Shown here: positions 1 through 5,763 of the stretch, piece by piece | Position numbering within the stretch: position 1 is the stretch's first letter | Layout: every line of letters starts with the position of its first letter | Assembly: GCA_014381795.1 (NCBI GenBank) | Contig: JACNKY010000295.1 | Span: forward strand, 1 to 5,763 | Direction: 5' to 3' | From: Pseudomonadota bacterium | GTDB taxonomy: Bacteria; SAR324; NAC60-12 | Length of the DNA: 5,763 nt | Translations under genes and position numbers: made by a program | The notes under the pieces: generated by a model | Told to the model about the DNA's origin: nothing | Seen by the model: only the letters and a program-made list of their open reading frames with translations | Database searches by the model: none

Positions 1-2
1 TA

Positions 3-1265
3 AAAAAAATAGTTTTATCTCCCGCAGGAATATATGCTGCACAAAAATTTCATCAAATTCGCTTGAGCACTAAAATTAAAAGCATAAAAGGTGTGTCCTT
101 AAAAAAAGAAATCACAAGCAAACCAGGATTCCGGACTTCATGGAGTCAGCAAATTGGGGCTAGCGGTGATGATATCGGTTTTGCCCTAGCTGTTGGTTTG
201 GAAGGTAATATCTATCTGGCAGGACTAACCAGTGCTGATGAAAGCGGTGATGAAAAAGATTTGTTTTTAGCAAAATATTCCCCGAACGGATTTCAGCATT
301 GGATTCAGCAGGCTGGATTTGGAAGGTCAGTAACGGCAGCAGTTTTGCAGATAAAAGAAGCAACTCAGCTTCGCTTGAGTGCTTATGCTCAAGAAAAAGG
401 CAGTTCGGCTGTGATCAGTGCTGCTTACAGTATGGACGGTAAAAAAATATTTTCTAAAATAATTGAACTCACCGGGAAGGCTCCGGGAAATGGATTGGCA
501 ATGGATAAAGACAGTCACATTTTCATTCCTGCTGCTACCCCTTTCAATATCTTGAAAATTCGTAAAAACGGTGAAAAAAGCTGGGGTACCGAACTAAGTC
601 TTGGACTCAATATCCGCGCAATTGCAGCCGATACGGAAAATGGCCTGTATATTAGCGGAAATATGAAGCTATCACTGGATGGCAAAAATTCAAAAGGCGG
701 CACAGATATTTTCCTGCTTAAAATTTCCCAGCAGGGTCCTAAACTCTGGAGCAGGTCTTTTGGAACTGCACTTGATGAATCAGCAACCGCGTTGGCAACT
801 AAGGACGCAGAAGCTGTAGCGGTTGTGGGTAACCTTCCTCAAACCGTGGGTACCGATGATGACGAAACAGAAAAGCACGATGCGTTTGTCGTAAATTACA
901 ATTCTGCCGGTAAACAACAGTGGACATACATTTTGAAAGGTCGGAATTCTGAACAAAGCACAGTTGCCGCGTGGACTCCCGCAGGTGATTTACTGGTCGG
1001 TGGTTTTACAGATAGCAGCCTCGAAGATCAGCTTCACTCAGGTAAAGAAGATGTGTTTTTAGCAAAGTTTGATTCCGCGGGCGTACTGCTCTGGCTGAGG
1101 CAGTTTGGTACTCCGGAAAACGAACGTCCCTTAGCTTTAGCAATAGGTAGAGCAGGACAAATATATGTTACAGGTTATACTGAAGGTCAAATGGATGGTG
1201 CAAAATACAGCGGTGGCAAGGATATATTTCTGGTACAGTTTAACAAAGACGGTGAAAAACAGTGA
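3..1265 (+). CDS. SBBP-type seven-bladed beta-propeller protein (5' end probably outside window)
   Basis: Seen: about seven degenerate units of 44-58 residues, each with a hydrophobic G-N-I-Y-x-x-G strand, a D-(L/I/V)-F-L-x-K strand and a closing G-x-x-x-W. Counting from TTG 63, the closing aromatics are W27, W80, F130, W174, W229, W287 and W344. Units 2 and 3 (about residues 83-175) are eroded; units 1 and 4-7 are clear. The spacing and motifs match SBBP (beta-propeller) repeats, usually found in exported or surface proteins of unknown ligand. The last unit stops just before its tryptophan, and a lone N-terminal S-W-S-Q-Q-I-G strand can supply it, giving Velcro closure of a seven-blade ring. 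Start: TTG 63 has no Shine-Dalgarno and no signal peptide follows it. The frame is open through position 3 to the edge, so the true start, and any signal peptide, is probably upstream. Function unknown. It lies 90 nt upstream of the TonB-like gene on the same strand; a shared role is only inferred. Confidence 0.8.
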   Translation, partial: KKIVLSPAGIYAAQKFHQIRLSTKIKSIKGVSLKKEITSKPGFRTSWSQQIGASGDDIGFALAVGLEGNIYLAGLTSADESGDEKDLFLAKYSPNGFQHWIQQAGFGRSVTAAVLQIKEATQLRLSAYAQEKGSSAVISAAYSMDGKKIFSKIIELTGKAPGNGLAMDKDSHIFIPAATPFNILKIRKNGEKSWGTELSLGLNIRAIAADTENGLYISGNMKLSLDGKNSKGGTDIFLLKISQQGPKLWSRSFGTALDESATALATKDAEAVAVVGNLPQTVGTDDDETEKHDAFVVNYNSAGKQQWTYILKGRNSEQSTVAAWTPAGDLLVGGFTDSSLEDQLHSGKEDVFLAKFDSAGVLLWLRQFGTPENERPLALAIGRAGQIYVTGYTEGQMDGAKYSGGKDIFLVQFNKDGEKQ

Positions 1266-1355
1266 CTGTCTGCATAATGTACTTCAACAGCAAATTATGC
1301 TTCATATTAACAATTATCACTCCAGAGTAAGATTAAAAACAGAAAAAATTAACTA
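1266..1355 (+). promoter_or_regulatory. 90-nt gap with a weak inverted repeat between the propeller and TonB-like genes
   Basis: A perfect 7-bp inverted repeat, GCATAAT (1272-1278) and ATTATGC (1294-1300), encloses a 15-nt loop just after the propeller stop codon. It is AT-rich, has a long loop and no clear T-run after it, so at best it is a weak terminator or an RNA stability element. Further along, TTAACA (1307-1312) and TAAGAT (1328-1333) resemble -35 and -10 boxes, but their 15-nt spacing is short. No good Shine-Dalgarno precedes the ATG at 1356; the leader is A-rich. Whether the two genes are cotranscribed cannot be decided from the sequence. Confidence 0.25.
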
Positions 1356-2909
1356 ATGGATACAAGACCAATTAGAAAAATATTTATAAAAACATTGCTG
1401 CTTCTTTGCTGTCTTGTTTTATCACCTGCCGCTTGGAGTCAGCAGCTTGAAAATTCTTTGCGTAGGACAAATCTTGCTCCGGAAATACTAAGGGCCATGA
1501 TTCCGGAAAAACAGCAAACAATCATGAACGCGTTAGCAGATTTTGCCACACAATACAAAGCATCTCCCAATTCAGTAAAAAAATATTTACTGAGGCAAAA
1601 GCGTCAAAAATTTCTCGCGGAAAACTTGAAAGATCTTGTTTTCTCTGATTGGATCGGCCGTGTTCAGACACTGCATACAACCGAGAACGGCAAAGCATAT
1701 CTGCTACTTGAACTCGCGATACTTCCTCCGGAAAATACTGAACAAAATCTGCCTATTCCGGAATTCAGGGTAACAATGGGAACCTGGAATAATGCCTACA
1801 CAGACTTGGATTATAAAACCCTGATACTGCCTGGAACGCCTCTACATACATGGCTCGCAAATTTTAATGAAGGTGAATGGTTGATTTTTTCCGGCAAAAG
1901 TTTTGTGGGCAACGAGGATTATCTCAAGGAGGCGAGTCCAAGTGAAACTGATGCTATGCTGTCACCGCAATTTATTCTCAAATTTGAGTTACTGGATAAA
2001 CTTGATATTCCAGAAGAAGAATTACAAATTGTGAAAAGTAGCACAACTCCTGAGACAGCAGTCACAAAAGAAACAGATAATTCTAAGCAATTACCTGCCG
2101 TAAAAAATAAAAGTTCTAATATCAAAAAAAGCAAAAATTCCTCTGTCTTTTTACGTCCTGAATTAACGATTCGCTATTACCAGGAATACCGGCTCAGTAA
2201 TTACGATTGGGACTATCAAAAATACATTGAACGCTGGCATCAGTTAGTGCGTTACTATTGGGGGAATCATCCCGCCTCAGATTATTTAAATGGCTCAAAT
2301 CCAGAAGGAGGAGAGGTTTTTGTGCTGGCAACTGTAGGAAGAGATGGGCTTGTGAGTAATTATCAGGTGAGCAGTCTGGGAGAAGTTTCCGACAAGATGC
2401 GTGAAGCGGCGTTAGAAGCAACACGGCTGGTTGCATTACCTCCACTGCCGGAGCAGTTCCCTGACGACGTTCTAAAAGTTGAGTTCCGCTTTGCCCATTC
2501 ACGAATTCAGCATTTAATTAAAGCAGACGTAGATCAAATGAAAGCTGTCTTGATGCTTCAGGACAACAAAACTGATGCTGGCAACAACATCGTTACCAGG
2601 ATGGGACAAAAACTCATCCGAAAGCAACGCTTAAAACAGGCTAGAGTTTCATTCCTCGAAGAGTTACGGCAGGAATTTTCCTCGCATTTTAATCCGCATC
2701 AGCGTTTTGATCCAAGTTTAGAACTGCAGATAGAGCTCGGAATCAGCCGTTCTGGCAAAGTGGTGGAACAAAATTTGACACTGGCTGGAAAATCGGTTAA
2801 ATTTCAACTCGCAGTATTGAATGGTTTAAATCAAGCACGTTTTGATACCCTTCCGGAGGTTTTGCGTTCCGAATCACCTTACCGTGTGCGACTGCGGGTT
2901 ATTCCCTAA
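1356..2909 (+). CDS. Exported protein with OB-like domain and two TonB/TolA C-terminal-like domains
   Basis: Seen: residues 1-28 form a signal peptide or N-terminal anchor (basic R5-K12, hydrophobic L14-L22, probable cleavage after A-W-S at 28); no lipobox. Residues 29-97 are polar and probably helical. Residues 98-212 form a beta-rich unit opening D-W-I-G-R-V, with W144-N-N-A, K154-T-L-I and G-E-W-L-I-F-S-G (173-180), which I read as OB-like. Residues 215-265 are a Ser/Thr/Lys-rich linker. Residues 285-380 match the TonB/TolA C-terminal pattern: a Y-x-x-Y-I-x-R-W helix, G-G-E-V-F-V-L-A-T-V-G-R-D-G, a helix starting near M348, then P-P-L-P and V-E-F-R-F. Residues 430-517 repeat the fold more weakly (L-Q-I-E-L-G-I-S-R-S-G-K-V). 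Family knowledge: such domains bind partner envelope proteins in the periplasm. There is no proline-rich spacer as in classical TonB, and no exbB/exbD (or tolQ/tolR) gene in the window, so energy transduction is not supported. Most likely a periplasmic binding or scaffold protein of unknown role. No Shine-Dalgarno is evident; ATG 1356 is chosen because the signal peptide follows directly. Confidence 0.75.
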   Translation: MDTRPIRKIFIKTLLLLCCLVLSPAAWSQQLENSLRRTNLAPEILRAMIPEKQQTIMNALADFATQYKASPNSVKKYLLRQKRQKFLAENLKDLVFSDWIGRVQTLHTTENGKAYLLLELAILPPENTEQNLPIPEFRVTMGTWNNAYTDLDYKTLILPGTPLHTWLANFNEGEWLIFSGKSFVGNEDYLKEASPSETDAMLSPQFILKFELLDKLDIPEEELQIVKSSTTPETAVTKETDNSKQLPAVKNKSSNIKKSKNSSVFLRPELTIRYYQEYRLSNYDWDYQKYIERWHQLVRYYWGNHPASDYLNGSNPEGGEVFVLATVGRDGLVSNYQVSSLGEVSDKMREAALEATRLVALPPLPEQFPDDVLKVEFRFAHSRIQHLIKADVDQMKAVLMLQDNKTDAGNNIVTRMGQKLIRKQRLKQARVSFLEELRQEFSSHFNPHQRFDPSLELQIELGISRSGKVVEQNLTLAGKSVKFQLAVLNGLNQARFDTLPEVLRSESPYRVRLRVIP

Positions 2910-2955
2910 AAACAGTTTTGCCGTCTCTCTTAAAGAAACGGTTTAAACTTTTTTT
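2908..2955. terminator. Possible bidirectional terminator between convergent genes
   Basis: The TonB-like gene ends at 2909 and ccmG, on the other strand, ends at 2930, leaving 20 nt. The segments 2921-2927 (CCGTCTC) and 2935-2941 (GAAACGG) enclose a 7-nt loop that contains the ccmG stop codon. In minus-strand RNA all seven positions pair, one as U-G; in plus-strand RNA one position is a C-A mismatch. A run of five T on the minus strand (2908-2912) begins 8 nt past the stem, and a run of seven T on the plus strand (2949-2955) begins 7 nt past the other side. Both runs are further from the stem than in a textbook intrinsic terminator, so the position is persuasive but the form is imperfect. 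Confidence 0.4.
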
Positions 2956-3460
2956 CCAGCAGTTCCGCATTGACTGCGCCTATATATTTATAGAAAATTT
3001 TACCTGCCGGATCTATGAAAAATGTCTCCGGCACACCATAAATTCCATAATCAAGGGCTATATTTCCAATAGCATCATCCAGACCCAGAAAATATGTCTT
3101 ACCAAAAATACGCGCAAAATCTTTGGCCCTGCCTGCTGTGTCCTGAACCGCAATACCGATGACTTTTATTTGTTGAGTTGTTGAACCATATTTCTGGTGA
3201 AACGCTTCCAGAATATGAGCTTCAACCTTGCATTCCTGACACCATGATGCCCAATAATTCAGCAGCACAGGTTTGCCTTTAAAGTCGCTCAGACGTATTT
3301 TTACATCACCGTTTAAGGCTGCAATTTCAAAATCAGGAGCAAGTTTTCCAACAAGAGGCGACGGAACTTTTTTTGGATCACGCGTAAAGCCAAAAGCAAG
3401 CAACGCAATTAATCCGAAGATAAGACCCCAAACTGCCCAAAATTTCCAGGATGTCCACAT
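2930..3460 (-). CDS. ccmG: CcmG/DsbE, membrane-anchored thiol:disulfide oxidoreductase for cytochrome c maturation
   Basis: Role (family knowledge): a periplasmic reductase that uses electrons from the DsbD/CcdA route to reduce apocytochrome c or oxidised CcmH before haem attachment. Seen: 176 residues, close to the usual 170-185. Residues 6-25 are one uncleaved membrane anchor. Residues 28-43 carry the typical CcmG lead-in (D-P-K-K-V-P-S-P-L-V-G-K-x-A-P-D-F). The thioredoxin fold follows, with the redox motif W73-C-Q-E-C77 and the cis-proline loop Y-G-V-P144-E-T-F-F-I-D. The Gln-Glu pair between the cysteines differs from the Pro-Thr of E. coli CcmG. The ATG lies 9 nt after the ccmF stop codon with no Shine-Dalgarno, the intervening bases being A/T-rich, so translation is probably coupled to ccmF. 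It is the last gene of its unit. ResA or TlpA are related alternatives, but the lead-in, the G-V-P-E-T-F loop and the ccmF neighbour favour CcmG. Confidence 0.88.
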   Translation of the reverse strand: MWTSWKFWAVWGLIFGLIALLAFGFTRDPKKVPSPLVGKLAPDFEIAALNGDVKIRLSDFKGKPVLLNYWASWCQECKVEAHILEAFHQKYGSTTQQIKVIGIAVQDTAGRAKDFARIFGKTYFLGLDDAIGNIALDYGIYGVPETFFIDPAGKIFYKYIGAVNAELLEKKFKPFL

Positions 3461-3469
3461 GATATTTTT

Positions 3470-5488
3470 TTAGGAGTTTGCTGCTTGTGCTGCTAAATAA
3501 CGTTCGCGTAAAATTGTTTCATTAGCTACCAGACTTTTTGGTCTATAGGACATACTGAGTCCCACCCCCAGAGTAAAAACAGGTAGCGCCATCCAGGCCC
3601 AGCCAACCAGCGGATTGATAAAAACACGTAGTGTAACTGAATCCTGCTCTCCACCGTTTTCGCTAGAAAATATCAGATAGAGATCTTCTAGAAAAGAACG
3701 CCGGATCGCAACTTCAGTCAGAGGCTGTGGTTGTGTGGGATAAAAACTTTTTGCGGGTTTCATCACTTCAAGTAGATTTCCTTGTTTGTCAAAGACTTCC
3801 ACTATCGCTGCGCGGTGAGTGGCGTTTCCGACAATAAATTCTTCTACCTGCTTGAACTTTAAACTATATTCACCGATTTGTTGGGAAACTCCTGACTCAA
3901 GAGTCATGTTACGTTCCACTTTGAAAAAAGCCCCGGCAAAACCTAAAAACATCAACACTACTCCAAAGTGAATCAGCAAACCTCCGTAACGTCTTGGGTT
4001 ATTTGTAATGACATAAAATAATCCCATTATAATATTACTTTTTGTCTGGTTGCTTTTTACTTGCACCGCATTTGCGATTTCTAAAACGATGGTAGATGTC
4101 ACAAAAATCGCCAGCCAGAATATCGTATGAACACTCCAGAGTAAATCTCTGTCTGACAAAAACCACGCCAAAAACACCGTGCCTGCTGTGGCCAAAATCA
4201 ACGGGTTCCTAAAATTCCGCAGGAGTCCTTCCCAACTTGATTTTCTCCACGCAATCAAAGTCCCAATTCCCATCAGCAGCAACAGCAAATAGCCCATTGG
4301 TGCTATGATGGTGTTAAAAAATGGTGCCTGAATGGAAAGTTTAGTCCCCCGCACTGCTTCCGCCAGCAGAGGGAATGTTGTGCCGAGTAATACAGTGAAC
4401 GCTATTCCTACAAGAAGAACATTCTGTGCCAAAAAAACATTCTCGCGGCAGAGGATTGAATCAATTTTGTGTTCTGATTCCAACATATTTATGCGCTTGA
4501 AAAGCAGGGAAAAACCAATGACCAGTATGAAAGCAAGAAAGATCAAAAACGCCGGACCGATTTCTGATTTGGTAAACGCATGAACCGAATTAATGATTCC
4601 GGAACGTGTCAGGAATGTGCCAACTATGGTCAGTCCAAAAGTGAGAATGATCAATACCACATTCCATATTTTCAGCATATTACGCTTTTCCTGAATCATC
4701 ACTGAGTGCAAAAAAGCTGTCCCAGTCAACCACGGCATTAAGGCTGCGTTTTCCACCGGATCCCAAGCCCAAAATCCTCCCCATCCCAATTCTTCATAGG
4801 CCCATTGCCCACCTAATATGAGTCCTGCTGAGAGAAAATACCAAGCAGTTAGTGTCCAACGCCGTGTAGTCATGACCCATTCGTTATCCATTTTTCCGAG
4901 GATTAATCCTCCCATTGCAAAAGCAAATGGCACACTAAATCCGATAAATCCCAGATACAAAGCCGGTGGATGAATCGCCATGGCAGGATGTTGCAAAAGA
5001 GGATTCAGCCCCCTGCCTTCAAGAGGAATCACACCCTGTAGATCTAGAGGATTTGACCAGCCGATTAGTAACAACAGCAAAAATGCCAGAATGCAATTCA
5101 ATGTAGCAATCACATAAGGAATGATTTCACGATTGGAATATTGATAACGGAATGCAACAATCATTGCAAAAAAGCTTTGTACCAAAACCCAAAATAACAA
5201 CGAACCTTCTAAGCCTCCCCAGAATGATGACACCTTATAAAACAAAGGCATATCAGTGCTGGAATGCTCCCAGACATAACGCAGACTAAAATCACTGACA
5301 AGCAACGCCTGAAGCAGCACTGCCGAAGCAATTGCGATTAATAAAAAGCTGAGGATACTCGCGTTTTGCGCAGAGCGTATCAAATTCCAGTTATTGTTTT
5401 TGACTCCAAGGTGAGGAACCACAGTTCCGTATAAACAAACCGCCAAAGCAGCCATTAATGCGATGGTTCCAAAGTCAGCTATTCCCAT
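3470..5488 (-). CDS. ccmF: CcmF, haem lyase subunit of the System I cytochrome c maturation complex
   Basis: Role (family knowledge): inner-membrane protein that, with CcmH (and CcmI where present), takes haem from holo-CcmE and attaches it to CXXCH motifs of apocytochromes c. Seen: 672 residues against about 650 for E. coli CcmF, with about 15 hydrophobic segments. The tryptophan-rich WWD haem-handling motif lies at about 236-247 (W-G-G-F-W-A-W-D-P-V-E-N). The four histidines known in CcmF appear to be present: H173 (in I-H-P-P-A), H261, H303 and H507 in a late membrane helix (L-L-I-H-F-G-V); the first three fall at the E. coli numbers as I recall them. A periplasmic domain of about 100 residues (523-625) precedes the last helix (627-646), as expected. 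NrfE is a close paralogue and cannot be wholly excluded, but no nrf genes are visible and ccmG follows directly. The ATG is set by a strong AGGAGG four bases upstream. Intact, with no frameshift seen. Confidence 0.93.
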   Translation of the reverse strand: MGIADFGTIALMAALAVCLYGTVVPHLGVKNNNWNLIRSAQNASILSFLLIAIASAVLLQALLVSDFSLRYVWEHSSTDMPLFYKVSSFWGGLEGSLLFWVLVQSFFAMIVAFRYQYSNREIIPYVIATLNCILAFLLLLLIGWSNPLDLQGVIPLEGRGLNPLLQHPAMAIHPPALYLGFIGFSVPFAFAMGGLILGKMDNEWVMTTRRWTLTAWYFLSAGLILGGQWAYEELGWGGFWAWDPVENAALMPWLTGTAFLHSVMIQEKRNMLKIWNVVLIILTFGLTIVGTFLTRSGIINSVHAFTKSEIGPAFLIFLAFILVIGFSLLFKRINMLESEHKIDSILCRENVFLAQNVLLVGIAFTVLLGTTFPLLAEAVRGTKLSIQAPFFNTIIAPMGYLLLLLMGIGTLIAWRKSSWEGLLRNFRNPLILATAGTVFLAWFLSDRDLLWSVHTIFWLAIFVTSTIVLEIANAVQVKSNQTKSNIIMGLFYVITNNPRRYGGLLIHFGVVLMFLGFAGAFFKVERNMTLESGVSQQIGEYSLKFKQVEEFIVGNATHRAAIVEVFDKQGNLLEVMKPAKSFYPTQPQPLTEVAIRRSFLEDLYLIFSSENGGEQDSVTLRVFINPLVGWAWMALPVFTLGVGLSMSYRPKSLVANETILRERYLAAQAANS

Positions 5489-5492
5489 TTTT

Positions 5493-5498
5493 CCTCCT
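5493..5498 (-). promoter_or_regulatory. Strong Shine-Dalgarno for ccmF
   Basis: On the minus strand AGGAGG is followed by AAAA and then the ccmF ATG (5486-5488). The match to the anti-Shine-Dalgarno sequence is perfect over six bases, though the 4-nt spacing is slightly short. It fixes the ccmF start and contrasts with ccmG and the TonB-like gene, neither of which has a recognisable site. Confidence 0.8.
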
Positions 5499-5515
5499 GA
5501 TAAAGTTCACTGTAA

Positions 5516-5541
5516 TGTGCCTCATAGATACATAAGACACA
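5516..5541 (-). other. Hairpin in the malic enzyme-ccmF intergenic RNA
   Basis: In minus-strand RNA, GUGUCUUAU (5540-5532) pairs along its whole length with AUGAGGCAC (5525-5517) around a 6-nt loop, and one more U-A pair closes the base (5541/5516). Two of the ten pairs are wobbles (one U-G after the third pair, one U-G near the loop). In plus-strand RNA those two positions become C-A mismatches, so the structure favours the strand on which the flanking genes are transcribed. No T-run follows, so it is not a canonical terminator; an RNA stability or processing element is possible. A poor promoter-like pair (TTGAAG, 16 nt, TATGAG) overlaps the same bases. Chance occurrence is not excluded. Confidence 0.35.
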
Positions 5542-5556
5542 GCTTCAACTCTGCTG

Positions 5557-5763
5557 TCAATTTCTTGTTCGACGCGCCACGCCGGTTTTTATTGCAGCTT
5601 TCTCTACAGCTTTAGCAATTTTAGGCGCAACCGTTGTGTCAAAGACACTCGGAATATTATAGTTGGCATTGAGTTGTGATTCTAACACTCTACTTGCAAT
5701 GGCCTGAGCGGTGGCCTGTTTCATTTCTTCGTTGTTTGTACTTGCCTGACAATCGAGCGCCCC
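5557..5763 (-). CDS. C-terminal fragment of NAD(P)-dependent malic enzyme
   Basis: Role (family knowledge): oxidative decarboxylation of malate to pyruvate and CO2, giving NADH or NADPH in the cytoplasm. Seen: a 68-codon frame open from the right edge to a TGA at 5557-5559. It begins G-A-L-D-C-Q-A-S-T-N-N-E-E-M-K, matching the family's G-A-L-D-x-x-A-x-x-I-N-x-E-M-K segment. It continues with an Ala-rich helix, N-Y-N-I-P-S-V-F-D (35-42), V-A-P (45-47), and A-V-E-K-A-A-I-K-T-G-V-A-R (52-64), the characteristic end of the small bacterial malic enzymes. The protein stops four residues after that arginine, so this is not the long MaeB form fused to a phosphotransacetylase-like domain. The rest of the gene is beyond the window. 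The identification comes from remembered family motifs, and cofactor preference cannot be read from this part. ccmF follows 68 nt downstream on the same strand, so readthrough is plausible. Confidence 0.82.
   Translation of the reverse strand, partial: GALDCQASTNNEEMKQATAQAIASRVLESQLNANYNIPSVFDTTVAPKIAKAVEKAAIKTGVARRTRN

Noticed and set aside
34..66. A short frame starting at ATG 34 behind AGGA (26-29), which ends at TGA 64-66.
   Set aside because: It has only ten codons, no signal-peptide character and lies in a different frame from the propeller. A frameshift joining the two cannot be argued without upstream sequence.
1263..1277. TGA read as tryptophan in an alternative genetic code.
   Set aside because: The other genes use TGG for Trp and contain no in-frame TGA, the malic enzyme fragment itself ends on TGA at the expected place, and Velcro closure explains the missing Trp.
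1307..1333. Promoter candidate TTAACA / TAAGAT before the TonB-like gene.
   Set aside because: The -35 match is good but the spacing is 15 nt and the -10 matches only four of six bases; in AT-rich DNA this is expected by chance. It is mentioned only within the gap entry.
1165..1356. A 63-codon plus-strand frame whose TAA overlaps the ATG of the TonB-like gene (TAATG), suggestive of coupling.
   Set aside because: Its first half is an out-of-frame shadow of the propeller, its peptide has no recognisable character, and it has no ribosome binding site.
1919..2502. Two minus-strand frames opposite the TonB-like gene (71 and 102 codons).
   Set aside because: The sense frame has a signal peptide and recognisable domains, whereas these have low-complexity composition and no supporting context.
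2918..3184. An 88-codon plus-strand frame antisense to ccmG.
   Set aside because: It lies on the opposite strand within a clearly real gene, lacks a binding site and domain character, and reflects a stop-poor antisense frame.
3471..3477. A CTCCT stretch (minus strand) at the end of ccmF that could pair with the AGGAG of the ccmF ribosome binding site.
   Set aside because: The match is only five bases over a distance of about 2 kb, is part of the last codons of ccmF, and has no flanking complementarity.
4332..4583. An 83-codon plus-strand frame antisense to ccmF.
   Set aside because: It is an antisense shadow of membrane-protein codons; Arg/Ser-rich composition and no start signals.

Overview
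The window looks like chromosome from a Gram-negative bacterium of moderate GC (roughly 40-43% by eye). It carries two System I (Ccm) cytochrome c maturation genes, a periplasmic protein with TonB/TolA-type C-terminal folds, and an SBBP-type beta-propeller gene. An environmental proteobacterium or proteobacterium-like lineage fits. SAR324-like bacteria would suit the base composition and gene mix, but that is a guess that the sequence cannot settle.

Layout: two plus-strand genes fill the left half. The first (3-1265) is a seven-bladed SBBP-type beta-propeller. Its reading frame stays open to the left edge, so its 5' end is probably missing. After a 90-nt gap comes a 517-codon gene (1356-2909) for an exported protein with an OB-like N-terminal domain, a polar linker and two TonB/TolA C-terminal-like domains. 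I have no established name for this architecture.

The right half is on the minus strand. In transcription order it holds the last 68 codons of a malic enzyme (5557-5763), then ccmF (3470-5488), then ccmG/dsbE (2930-3460), apparently one transcription unit ending at ccmG. CcmF, the haem lyase subunit, attaches haem to apocytochrome c. CcmG reduces the CXXCH cysteines, or the oxidised CcmH, so that attachment can occur. The other ccm genes (ccmABCDE, ccmH) are not beside them.

The two halves converge on a 20-nt gap. A hairpin there, overlapping the ccmG stop codon and flanked by T-runs on both outer sides, may be a bidirectional terminator. A second hairpin lies between the malic enzyme and ccmF; it pairs fully only in minus-strand RNA. 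No RNA genes, CRISPR arrays, insertion sequences or att sites were seen, and no stretch over 300 bases lacks a gene. The most unusual items are the double TonB-like protein and the propeller, whose stop codon falls exactly where the last blade's tryptophan would be.
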